DNA of 21,096 nt, from positions 1 to 21,096 of the IMG/VR virus record IMGVR_UViG_3300025118_000191; one strand, written 5' to 3'. This DNA comes from a virus. The number at the start of each line of letters is the position of its first letter. The first letter of the stretch is position 1. The notes under the pieces were generated by a model. The model did not search any database. It was not told where the DNA came from and saw only the letters and a list, made by a program, of their open reading frames with translations. Below, one piece after another: positions 7,324 through 13,530 of the stretch. Made by a program: the position numbers and the translations under genes.

Positions 7324-7510
7324 GGTTCAGATCTGGGCAGACTCCGGTCTTGTCCCCCTGTTCACGACAGGGAGCAAGACGGAATCTACCCTTCTCTTAT
7401 CCAACGGAGCCAAGGACGAGACGGGGCATTGGGGTTGGTGTCATAACCCCCCAATCAGTTCAGCGAATCTTTCGGATCTAATGACAGACCGTCGCCCGGG
7501 CTTCTGAACC
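7324..7510 (-). ncRNA. Candidate structured RNA element
   Basis: A gene-free stretch (7283-7553) in which distant segments pair. GGTTCAGA (7324-7331) pairs with TCTGAACC (7503-7510), GGGC (7335-7338) with GCCC (7494-7497), and CGGTCT (7345-7350) with AGACCG (7486-7491). Inside are an imperfect hairpin GTCTTG...CCCTGT/ACAGGG...CAAGAC (7347-7380), which competes with the third helix, and ATTGGGGTT/AACCCC..AAT (7428-7455). TTATCCAACGG is repeated at 7308-7318 and 7398-7408. Strand is assumed from the operon direction. No T-run terminator or tRNA cloverleaf is visible. This is by eye, without folding statistics. Confidence 0.35.
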
Positions 7511-7553
7511 TAACCTACCCTGCTGATAAGGCGAGTCCCACAGTATCAGCACA

Positions 7554-7724
7554 TCACTTCTTACTGCTGCCGTTCTTCCGACCAGTAAGAATCTTCTGCT
7601 CTGCTTTGCGAATGCCCACCTTCGCAGTGTAATTCTTCTGCCATTGCTGTGAGCCGTTCCCCTTGCGACCACTCTCCCCTGCGGGGAGGCGTCTGATCTT
7701 AACGCCTTTGTATTTTTTAGCCAT
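7554..7724 (-). CDS. Small basic protein, possible nucleic-acid binder
   Basis: 56 residues from the ATG at 7724 (MAKKYKGVKIRRLP...). It is strongly Lys/Arg-rich along its whole length and ends NGSSKK. An upstream in-frame TTG at 7781 would add 19 residues rich in Pro, Ala and Leu, unlike the rest, so I reject it. No SD precedes 7724: the bases just before are a C8 tract and TTCTCAAT that close a predicted three-way junction (7733-7810). Translation may therefore depend on that structure. No family recognised. Confidence 0.5.
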   Translation of the reverse strand: MAKKYKGVKIRRLPAGESGRKGNGSQQWQKNYTAKVGIRKAEQKILTGRKNGSSKK

Positions 7725-7732
7725 ATTGAGAA

Positions 7733-7810
7733 GGGGGGGGAGCGCAAGTGGCAACCCTGAGGCAGGGGTTGGAGCCACCAATGGGTGAGTGAGGTCACCC
7801 CTCCCCCCCC
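7733..7810 (-). other. Three-way-junction RNA candidate closed by G8/C8 tracts
   Basis: Plus-strand GGGGGGGGAG (7733-7742) is the exact complement of CTCCCCCCCC (7801-7810). Inside are stem GTGGC+AACCC (7748-7757) with GGGTT (7766-7770) and GCCAC (7774-7778), and stem GGGTGA (7783-7788) with TCACCC (7795-7800). Junction linkers are 5, 4 and 0 bases. The same helices form in the minus-strand transcript. It occupies nearly the whole gap between the 8460-7819 gene and the ATG at 7724, so a leader or attenuator role is plausible. Confidence 0.45.
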
Positions 7811-7818
7811 AACCTTCC

Positions 7819-8460
7819 TTAGAAGTTCAGGTCGTGATCTGGGTCAAACCCAGAGTCAGGGTCCTTATCAAGATACAGGTTCCGTTGCTGTGCGGCAATA
7901 GAAATATGCGTAGCAACGGTCCTAACATCCTCCAATGAAACCTCAAACGCTGTCGGGCCCACCCCGTATACTTTTTCGCACACACGCACATGGATCTGTG
8001 CGTATGTCTCAATGAGCTTGTCGATCTCCTCCGATGCGTTCCCTACTTTTGCAGGTGCTGTAGCCACCACGGTGTCGCCTCCTACTTTTCCGGTTACGGG
8101 GGTGCCGCTCTTATCCACGGTCTTCCTGTCTATGTCTTTCAGGAAGAGGCCAGCCTCTTGAGGTGCTGTGATCGGGGCGACTAACCAATCGGTCTTCCCA
8201 CTGTCACCGTCCACCTTCTCTACAGTGATCGTAGAGCCTTTCCCTACGCCCACAGAGATCATTCGATCAAATAGGAAGGGGGAGACTCGGATCTGCACGT
8301 CCTCGTCGTGAGCGCCCTCTCTGTCCTCCCATCGTGCGTGGACGTTAAAGGTGTAGGAGATCCCATACTGCTCATGCTCCCAGAATCTCCCGTCATCCCA
8401 CTTGAAGTCGATCTCCACCGGGACGTTGGTGCTGAATTTGAATCTCTCATACTGTGCCAT
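7819..8460 (-). CDS. Putative phage single-stranded DNA-binding protein
   Basis: 213 residues. The first about 100 residues alternate beta-type segments (EIDFKWDD, ISYTFNVHARWE, VQIRVSPFLF, STITVEKV), consistent with an OB fold. A Gly/Thr/Ala-rich linker follows (about 115-140), then a helical segment. The last residues, DPDSGFDPDHDLNF, form an acidic tail ending in Phe, as in bacterial SSB and phage T7 gp2.5-type proteins, where the tip recruits partner proteins. The assignment rests on architecture, not a recognised signature. The start at 8460 has a perfect AAGGAGGT SD. It is the first gene of the leftward operon from the promoter at 8485-8513, with dnaB downstream. Confidence 0.5.
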   Translation of the reverse strand: MAQYERFKFSTNVPVEIDFKWDDGRFWEHEQYGISYTFNVHARWEDREGAHDEDVQIRVSPFLFDRMISVGVGKGSTITVEKVDGDSGKTDWLVAPITAPQEAGLFLKDIDRKTVDKSGTPVTGKVGGDTVVATAPAKVGNASEEIDKLIETYAQIHVRVCEKVYGVGPTAFEVSLEDVRTVATHISIAAQQRNLYLDKDPDSGFDPDHDLNF

Positions 8461-8484
8461 TACTACCTCCTTGAAGTGTAGGTA

Positions 8485-8513
8485 AATATACTAATATCAT
8501 GTCCAGTTGTCAA
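8485..8513 (-). promoter_or_regulatory. Sigma70-type promoter for the leftward replication operon
   Basis: On the minus strand TTGACA (8513-8508), a 17-base spacer and TATATT (8490-8485), so a near-consensus promoter. Transcription should start near 8478, about 18 bases before the ATG at 8460. The stretch GTATATTTACCTAC over the -10 (8491-8478) is identical to that at the 14054-14082 promoter, which suggests a shared operator or extended element. Confidence 0.85.
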
Positions 8514-8526
8514 GGTAATGTAGTGC

Positions 8527-8555
8527 TTGCAGTGCTAACTTCCTCTCGGTATATT
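8527..8555 (+). promoter_or_regulatory. Divergent promoter for the repressor gene
   Basis: TTGCAG (8527-8532), a 17-base spacer and TATATT (8550-8555). The -35 is weak (TTG plus poor match), as expected for a regulated maintenance-type promoter. The -10 carries GTATATTTACC (8549-8559), an inverted copy of the sequence at the opposing promoter. The predicted start at about 8562 gives a leaderless or nearly leaderless mRNA for the gene at 8564. The two -35 boxes are 13 bases apart, and AGTGCT is repeated directly around the plus-strand -35. Confidence 0.7.
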
Positions 8556-8563
8556 TACCCTCC

Positions 8564-8761
8564 ATGATTACTTGTCATCTACTCCGCTATTTGAAAGAAG
8601 CTGGCATGAGCCAGCGTGAGTTTGCCAAACGCTCTGGGTTGAATACCAAGATGGTATCTCGTTTGTCGAGAAACCAGATGAGCATGATTAGTTTCCTCAA
8701 CATCGAGCGAGTTTGTAAGACGCTTACAAAACCTATTGAGGAGGTGTTCACCATTGACTGA
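8564..8761 (+). CDS. Cro/CI-type helix-turn-helix repressor
   Basis: 65 residues forming essentially one XRE-type HTH domain: MSQREFAKRSGLNTKMVSRLSR (about residues 15-36), where GMSQREFAKRSGLN is the classic helix 2-turn and NTKMVSRL the recognition helix. The C-terminal TKPIEEVFTID is typical of short XRE proteins. It is divergent from the leftward operon promoter, the classical place for a phage Cro/CI regulator. No SD exists before the ATG (bases are TTACCCTCC), and the -10 box ends 8 bases upstream, so the mRNA is probably leaderless. Palindromic element copy 6 lies inside its 3' coding end, and the next gene starts just before its stop. Confidence 0.85.
   Translation: MITCHLLRYLKEAGMSQREFAKRSGLNTKMVSRLSRNQMSMISFLNIERVCKTLTKPIEEVFTID
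8713..8729. promoter_or_regulatory. Palindromic start-associated element, copy 6
   Basis: TTGTAAGACGCTTACAA, a perfect palindrome outside the central base pairs. It lies within the repressor coding sequence, 24 bases before the TTG start at 8754. Confidence 0.85.
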
Positions 8762-9443
8762 CGCACCCGCCCTCCCGGGCGAAGTAACTGACGTGGGGTA
8801 TACACCAGCGCAGACACTGACATACGAGCAATGGGAGTTCGGGTTTGACTTCCTTCGCAGTGTGAATCGGTCAGTCATGTGGTACCTTGGTGATATGATT
8901 AACTACGGTGAAAAGAAATGGGGTGATAAATACACACAGGCAATGGACGCCTCCAACTATGACTATGATACTTGCTATCGTGCCGCATACGTTGCCTCTA
9001 AGTTCCCTCAAGACAGGCGTCGTGCCGACCTGAGTTGGAATCATCATCGTGCGTTGGTAGACCTCGGACCTGAGCGACAGGACGTGCTACTTGAACACGC
9101 CTCGGATGAAGGACTCTCTGTTCAAGGGCTGAAGGATCTCCGCAAGGACCTTGAGAAAAAGTTCAACGTCCCCGCAGAGATCTATCGCCTCGGAAATAAG
9201 ACACGTGCTAAGATTCGTCAGTTGTTTGACGATGGGGTTGAGGTTGGGGAGACTTCTCATTGGAATGAGGAGATCTCTGCGGTGCGTGGTACACGCTGGC
9301 TGAAAATGGAGGTGGCCGTGACATTAGTTGACGAGTTCGACGCGCCCGTGGGTACACCTGAGCTTTCCGAACGCCTCGGACGAATAGAAGAATCACCGCA
9401 AAAAGAACCAGTACCGGAATCACCACCACAACAAGAAGCATAA
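8754..9443 (+). CDS. ParB/HTH-like DNA-binding protein
   Basis: 229 residues from the TTG at 8754, which follows GAGGAGGTG (8738-8746) at 7-base spacing and overlaps the repressor stop; an earlier in-frame TTG (8736) falls inside the SD. Residues about 30-130 (NRSVMWYLGDMINYGEKKWG, YDYDTCYRAAYVASKFP, LSWNHHRALVDL, DEGLSVQGLKDLRKDL) resemble a plasmid/phage family of ParB-like HTH proteins with the recurrent pattern W-x-GD ... VAxxFP ... LSWxHH. The C-terminal tail is rich in Pro, Glu and Gln. Co-transcription with the repressor suggests a regulatory or partition-type role. It is one candidate to bind the dispersed palindrome. The gene converges on 9447-9737 with 3 bases between. Confidence 0.65.
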   Translation: MTDAPALPGEVTDVGYTPAQTLTYEQWEFGFDFLRSVNRSVMWYLGDMINYGEKKWGDKYTQAMDASNYDYDTCYRAAYVASKFPQDRRRADLSWNHHRALVDLGPERQDVLLEHASDEGLSVQGLKDLRKDLEKKFNVPAEIYRLGNKTRAKIRQLFDDGVEVGETSHWNEEISAVRGTRWLKMEVAVTLVDEFDAPVGTPELSERLGRIEESPQKEPVPESPPQQEA

Positions 9444-9446
9444 CCG

Positions 9447-9737
9447 TCAGCATAACTTCATCCTTTGCGCCAGATACCACACACCACCTTGTGACTCTGG
9501 CCTCTTGAGTTCAACGTAGTCCTCTATCTCCACCTGCTTCCACACCCTACCTTCCATGGTGAGGTGTGGAGCGTGGGGTGTGCGACACACATGCCACCCC
9601 GGGCGGTGGGCATACCCCTTGGTGGGGTGGTCCTCTGCCGGAAGCCACTCACTATGAGGGATTCGTTGTGTCCTGTTGATAAACAGCGGACCCAATGTCC
9701 CATCCTTCCTCAGCTTGAGTAACTTCCATCCCTTCAT
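9447..9737 (-). CDS. Conserved phage hypothetical protein
   Basis: 96 residues. The phrases GTLGPLFINRTQRIP, EWLPAEDHPTKGYAHRPGWH and APHLTMEGRVWKQVEIEDY resemble, from memory, a family common in phages and prophages with no known function. Its conserved His, Trp and Cys residues may form a metal or ligand site. The start at 9737 overlaps the preceding stop (9734) as ATGA. It is the last gene of the long leftward operon. Confidence 0.75.
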   Translation of the reverse strand: MKGWKLLKLRKDGTLGPLFINRTQRIPHSEWLPAEDHPTKGYAHRPGWHVCRTPHAPHLTMEGRVWKQVEIEDYVELKRPESQGGVWYLAQRMKLC

Positions 9738-10021
9738 GGCTTCTCCACTACGAGAGTTACATATGGTTTCTCGATAGTGACTGACCCAGACCCTACGATG
9801 GTTGGAATCAATCGTTTTACCGCTGCTGGCTTTATGCCTACATCCTCAAGTGAGACAATAATCTTCAGGTTCAGCACGTCCTCGTCCGACCAAAGCCTGT
9901 GACTTCCATGCCCGTCGGCCATCCGCACAGAGGGAGGCAGGTATTCGACGGCATACTTGCACACTCTGTGTAGGGGGCGTCCGATTATAGCGGCAACCTC
10001 TGACGATGTGTGACTCCTCAT
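9734..10021 (-). CDS. MerR-like winged-helix DNA-binding protein A
   Basis: 95 residues. Residues 3-16 (SHTSSEVAAIIGRP) form an HTH. GHGSHRLWSDEDVLNLKII (about 37-56) is the wing and following helix of MerR/excisionase-type domains (xxRxWSDxDV). It lacks an effector domain and ends in a beta-rich tail (SVTIEKPYVTLVVEKP). The ATG at 10021 overlaps the stop of the next upstream gene, a related MerR-like protein; the two look like tandem paralogues. Confidence 0.75.
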   Translation of the reverse strand: MRSHTSSEVAAIIGRPLHRVCKYAVEYLPPSVRMADGHGSHRLWSDEDVLNLKIIVSLEDVGIKPAAVKRLIPTIVGSGSVTIEKPYVTLVVEKP

Positions 10022-10281
10022 GGGAACTCGATAGTGATATCATCGGATACCACACTACCTGTAACTGCACTACCGATGTGCTTCCTAATGAACCGTGGAG
10101 CGACACCGATGGACTTCATGCGCCAAGCATAATCAGCACGACGTATGTCATCCGGCGACCAGAACAGGGGATTCCCCCTACCTGCCACAGCCATCGGCCT
10201 AACGATGCGTTGATCAACGAGAAGCATGAGTTGTCGAATCGGCATCTTCAGTTTATCTGCTACCTGTTTAGAGTCCATCAT
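10018..10281 (-). CDS. MerR-like winged-helix DNA-binding protein B
   Basis: 87 residues from the ATG at 10281 (MMDSKQVADKLKMP), preceded by GGAGGA. A longer frame to 10341 lies inside the upstream gene and is rejected. The HTH SKQVADKLKMPIRQL is followed by GNPLFWSPDDIRRADYAW, which matches the wing/helix of protein A, and the protein ends in DDITIEFP, parallel to the beta tail of A. It is likely a paralogue. Both may control this phage or act as excisionase-like factors. Confidence 0.75.
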   Translation of the reverse strand: MMDSKQVADKLKMPIRQLMLLVDQRIVRPMAVAGRGNPLFWSPDDIRRADYAWRMKSIGVAPRFIRKHIGSAVTGSVVSDDITIEFP

Positions 10282-10708
10282 CGTCCTCCTCCATTGCGAG
10301 AATAAGGGCAGACACCGGATCATCCTGTGTCTGTCTACCACATATACGACATGCGATACTCTTCTCCTCTAAATATTTATAAATTTTTGGGTTCCAGACA
10401 GTTGTCCTATACAGCATCATAGGACTGTTGCAACACACGAAGTCTGGTCGAGCGGAAGCGTGTCTTCCTACGGTTGTATACTTCATATACCCTTTCGATT
10501 CTTTGTCTTGAATCAACTGGTAGATGGTCTTGTTCCAAGGCGCTTGTGTAAACCTTAAGCTCCGTCCCAACCTCCCCCAATACACTTCGCCATCACGGAT
10601 ATACCAACCCTTCTTACTCTTCCCCGCGACGTTGATCCAGTCACCATCGTAGGTTTCTTGGATGATGGGGGGGAGATCTGCGTAATGTCCGAATGCCTCA
10701 CCTGCCAT
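10268..10708 (-). CDS. Hypothetical protein with C-terminal cysteine pairs
   Basis: 146 residues from the ATG at 10708 (MAGEAFGHY), chosen because GAGGAGG and palindromic element copy 7 lie immediately upstream; a longer start at 10723 falls in the upstream gene. The first half has many aromatic residues (GWYIRDGEVYWGRLGRSLRF). FVCC and ACRICG, about 30 residues apart, may bind zinc. The end is acidic (MEEDDDGL) and overlaps the next start. No family recognised. Confidence 0.65.
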   Translation of the reverse strand: MAGEAFGHYADLPPIIQETYDGDWINVAGKSKKGWYIRDGEVYWGRLGRSLRFTQAPWNKTIYQLIQDKESKGYMKYTTVGRHASARPDFVCCNSPMMLYRTTVWNPKIYKYLEEKSIACRICGRQTQDDPVSALILAMEEDDDGL

Positions 10709-10880
10709 GTGGTTCCTCCTCACTTTGTAAGTCGCTTACAATTTCAGTCCACGGTTCCTTCGATGCTCTGTAGTATCCGCAATGACAGAAGTATCCTACC
10801 TTCCACTTCTCCTTTTGTCCGGCGAACACCACCCTTCTGGTGCCCCAATCCATACTCTGCTTACAGAAGTAGCAGATCAT
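10698..10880 (-). CDS. Small zinc-ribbon protein
   Basis: 60 residues with CYFC (C3, C6) and CHCG (about residues 32-35), a short zinc-ribbon spacing. The ATG at 10880 overlaps the stop of the VWA gene as ATGA, so the two are translationally coupled. This suggests it may serve the MoxR/VWA module. The tail EIVSDLQSEEEPHGR contains the codons of palindromic element copy 7 and runs 11 bases past the next start. Confidence 0.7.
   Translation of the reverse strand: MICYFCKQSMDWGTRRVVFAGQKEKWKVGYFCHCGYYRASKEPWTEIVSDLQSEEEPHGR
10725..10741. promoter_or_regulatory. Palindromic start-associated element, copy 7
   Basis: TTGTAAGTCGCTTACAA, 16 bases before the ATG at 10708, within the end of the zinc-ribbon gene. 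Confidence 0.85.
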
Positions 10881-12172
10881 AGCTCATCAACGGATACGTT
10901 GATCCGCTTGATCCACTCGGGCGACTTGTAAATTTCAGCGTTGCACTCGCCAAGGATACACGCTACCACCTTGAAGGGCGGGGCAGTATCGGGCCACGGG
11001 GTATACCCATCCGTCAGCACCACGCAGATATCTGGTCGTGGCCTGAGCTTCTTACATGCCTCAATCCCCACCGTCATATCTGTCCCGCCCCCACCTGACA
11101 GATCCACCTGCTTTGCGGATCGAACGGTCTTACTTGAGGACACCTCGGCATCCACCGCCAGCACCGGGGCACCCATCGACCCGATAGCCTTCAGGATACC
11201 GCTCACCTCACCTACTGCTTGGGTCAAGAGCCGCCCTTTGACACCGCCCATTGACCCCGATGTGTCCACCACAATCGCTGGCTTACACTCGGGTGCCACC
11301 ATTGCTGGCATCAGCACCTTACCAAATGCCGACTGTCGCCGTGACACCTTTGACCGGGAGAAGTCCTGCATCCCCCTCTTCTGTGCGACTGCGTTACGCA
11401 CCCACGCCTGTAACTCCTTGCGCCAGTTCACCTTGGGGTCAACCAACTCATCGGCTGTGCGCTTCAAGTGGGCAGGGACATCACCCCTTGACTTGGAATG
11501 TTGCTGGATTTCCTCAGCCACCTTGCGCTTGAGCAACTCCCCACGCTCGGTCGTGATGCCGGGAGTCCCGCCGCTCTCCTCCTTCTCTTTGGTCGGGGTT
11601 CCCTCCTCCCATGGGGCGCTACCCCCATGTGCACCGGACCCTTCGGTCCTGTCCTGCACCGTGATGTTACCGTCCTCGTCCACCTCGGCTTGTGGCCCGT
11701 GCCCACCTCCTCCCGGCGGAGGCGGGGTCACCTTGGCCTTCTGGATTAACTGCTCGTAGTAATACTCACCTACCTTGTTGTCCGGTAAGTTGAACTTGCG
11801 GGGGAGACAGTAGTTATCCCATGATCCGTGCAGTTTTAACCCCTCCTCCTTGAGATCGTCGTTGATCTCGCAGTCCATTGCGACGTTCATTATCAGCGGG
11901 TCAGCACCCTTCGCCTCTGTCCTTTCTGGGTGTGACCGAATGAGGTGTAGCACTTCGTGATACCAGCACGTAGCCATTTCCTCTACCGTCCAATCCTCCA
12001 ACAGGGCAGGGTTGTAGTAGATGCGCCAGTGCTTGTCGATCCCCATCGGCGCAGGTATATCGTGTGTCTCCTTCATGTTCATGTTGAACAGGGCTGTTGC
12101 CAGATACGGGCGCTGAGTTTGTATCCTCACTCTCGACGCTTGCATCTTGAGGGCGGCACTTTTCTTTGCCAC
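10877..12172 (-). CDS. VWA-domain protein with N-terminal putative metallopeptidase domain (DUF2201-like)
   Basis: 431 residues. The N-terminal domain has WYHEVLHLIRSH with HEVLH at 72-76, a zinc-metallopeptidase motif, and MNVAMDCEINDDL downstream, as in the VWA-like/DUF2201 family. A Pro/Gly-rich low-complexity linker covers about 150-205. The C-terminal von Willebrand A domain has a complete MIDAS: DTSGS (303-307), Thr364 in GGGTDM and Asp388 in LTDG, so metal-dependent ligand binding is likely. In bacteria such proteins work with MoxR AAA+ ATPases as chaperone or metal-insertion machines; a MoxR gene lies just upstream. The phage target is unknown. The GTG at 12172 follows GGAGG. Confidence 0.85.
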   Translation of the reverse strand: MAKKSAALKMQASRVRIQTQRPYLATALFNMNMKETHDIPAPMGIDKHWRIYYNPALLEDWTVEEMATCWYHEVLHLIRSHPERTEAKGADPLIMNVAMDCEINDDLKEEGLKLHGSWDNYCLPRKFNLPDNKVGEYYYEQLIQKAKVTPPPPGGGGHGPQAEVDEDGNITVQDRTEGSGAHGGSAPWEEGTPTKEKEESGGTPGITTERGELLKRKVAEEIQQHSKSRGDVPAHLKRTADELVDPKVNWRKELQAWVRNAVAQKRGMQDFSRSKVSRRQSAFGKVLMPAMVAPECKPAIVVDTSGSMGGVKGRLLTQAVGEVSGILKAIGSMGAPVLAVDAEVSSSKTVRSAKQVDLSGGGGTDMTVGIEACKKLRPRPDICVVLTDGYTPWPDTAPPFKVVACILGECNAEIYKSPEWIKRINVSVDEL

Positions 12173-12381
12173 TTATCTATCCTCCATCGTATAGATGAGC
12201 TTGTCTGTGCGGGAGATGAGGGTGTCAACGTCCCTCCCCCTCACCCACTCGGCCTTGTCTGTATATCGAGTCATGCCACAGTTGTCGCACGTCTCCTTCT
12301 TTGCCTCATCGAACGACTCCGGACCAGTTTGAGGATAGACAACACCTCAACGAGGTTCATCACTCGCTCATCGTTTGTCAT
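12173..12381 (-). pseudogene. Small Cys-pair protein split by a frameshift
   Basis: An ATG at 12381 opens MTNDERVMNLVEVL in one frame, but that frame soon becomes Arg-rich and stops (TGA near 12274). From about 12342 the -1 frame reads VYPQTGPESFDEAKKETCDN, then CGMTRYTDKAEW, and continues to a TAA at 12175-12173, adjacent to the VWA start. The second frame has convincing composition and a CDNC pair but no start codon of its own before the cysteines. Total length 209 bases is one off a multiple of three. It may be a one-base assembly error, a true mutation, or a programmed shift near TTGTCTATCC. Confidence 0.5.
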
Positions 12382-12396
12382 GTAAGCCACTTACAT
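12380..12396. promoter_or_regulatory. Palindromic start-associated element, copy 8
   Basis: ATGTAAGCCACTTACAT. It fills the gap between the MoxR stop (12396-12398) and the ATG at 12381, overlapping both. It is one of the few copies that abut the start codon. Confidence 0.8.
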
Positions 12397-13493
12397 TACC
12401 TCGCTTCCTCTAAGATTCCCGACTCTTTCAAAACCTCCACGAAGGGCTGGAGTTCCTGCTTCGGCATGTCCAGCCCAGACCCCTTCTTCCATTCATGTGC
12501 CAGATCTCGGGCGGCACCAGTTGCCACGTCCACTGCCCCATCCTCGGCGGCAATGTGCATGATCTTCCACGCGGCCATCCACCTGTCGTTGGTCAGGTTC
12601 GCAATGGTCCGCGCAGTGATAGCACCCAACACTGCATACTGTTGGTCACCCCGCGCAGGTAGCTGGAAGCTATCGGGGTCCTTCAACAGTTCCTCTGGGT
12701 CTGGCAGGTCCAGATTCTCCACGTAGTTCACGAACTCAAACCCCTGCCCAGACCCCACCGATCCGGTCGCCAACTCGATCACCGTGTCTGCTCCTGCACC
12801 CACGGATTGAGCGGCACCCATCAGATCTGCAAGCATATCCCACGTCCGTGGCGACGGCCACGCAGATCCCTGATCTACCTCGGCATCGGGTAGCTTGTAG
12901 AGAAACTCGGGGCGGGACCGGATATATCCAGCCACCAGCGCCCGCTTCTCTCCCACGTATGAGCGCCAGTTGTCAGGCAGGACCGGCACCTCGGGCGTAG
13001 GGAATCCCGACAGGAATCCATCCACCCACTCCGCTTGGTCCACCACCCAATCCACGTGGAAGAATCTGTTTGCCAGAGGTGGAGCAAGCTCCCATCCTCC
13101 TGCGGCAATGTCAGCAGGGTTAGCCGCGGCAATCACCATCGTGTCGGGATGCATCTTCTCATCCTCGATTGCCAGTTCATTCACCACGCGCAGGGCGGGA
13201 GCCTGAACAGCAGGGGCGGCGGTCGATAGCTCGTCGAGGAACAGGATGCCCGGATCTTCTTGCAGATTGCGGAACCACTGTGGCTTGGCGGTCACCTTCT
13301 GGTCATCCTTGTTGATGAACGGAAGGCCCGTCACGTCAGCCGGATCACACGTGGACAGGAGCAATGTCTCAACGTGCCTATCGAGTGCGTCACCAAGTGA
13401 GTAGGTATACTTGGACTTTCCAACTCCCGGCCCAGCCTTGAGGAGGACAGGCCAACCACTCTGTGCGGCAATGCAAAGTGAATTGCGACTCAT
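12396..13493 (-). CDS. MoxR-type AAA+ ATPase
   Basis: 365 residues. Walker A is GPGVGKS (21-27, K26), Walker B is ILFLDEL (D87, E88), and IAAANPAD after it is the sensor-1 region (Asn at about 125). The N-terminus is very short before Walker A, as in MoxR proteins. LPFINKDDQK (about 57-66) resembles the MoxR 'GxP' segment. MoxR ATPases remodel or load metal into client proteins together with VWA partners, and the VWA gene lies downstream, separated only by a short gene. GGAG before the ATG at 13493 supports the start; palindromic element copy 9 precedes it by 19 bases. Confidence 0.9.
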   Translation of the reverse strand: MSRNSLCIAAQSGWPVLLKAGPGVGKSKYTYSLGDALDRHVETLLLSTCDPADVTGLPFINKDDQKVTAKPQWFRNLQEDPGILFLDELSTAAPAVQAPALRVVNELAIEDEKMHPDTMVIAAANPADIAAGGWELAPPLANRFFHVDWVVDQAEWVDGFLSGFPTPEVPVLPDNWRSYVGEKRALVAGYIRSRPEFLYKLPDAEVDQGSAWPSPRTWDMLADLMGAAQSVGAGADTVIELATGSVGSGQGFEFVNYVENLDLPDPEELLKDPDSFQLPARGDQQYAVLGAITARTIANLTNDRWMAAWKIMHIAAEDGAVDVATGAARDLAHEWKKGSGLDMPKQELQPFVEVLKESGILEEAR

Positions 13494-13512
13494 TTCAAAA
13501 TCTCCATTGATT

Positions 13513-13529
13513 TTGTAAGCAGCTTACAA
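13513..13529. promoter_or_regulatory. Palindromic start-associated element, copy 9
   Basis: TTGTAAGCAGCTTACAA, 19 bases before the ATG at 13493, in the gap after the 13531-13755 gene. Confidence 0.85.
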
Positions 13530-13530
13530 A

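Noticed and set aside
7420-7460. tRNA
   Set aside because: The GGGGTT/AACCCC stem has a loop and flanks that do not give a cloverleaf, and no T-loop consensus is present.
7478-7798. 106-codon minus-strand frame overlapping the basic protein
   Set aside because: The sequence is erratic, without an SD, and extends through the structured leader; the Lys/Arg-rich frame is more natural.
10941-11759. 272-codon plus-strand frame antisense to the VWA gene
   Set aside because: Composition is Ser/Pro/Thr-rich from the antisense of coding sequence, with no SD; the VWA frame has full motifs.
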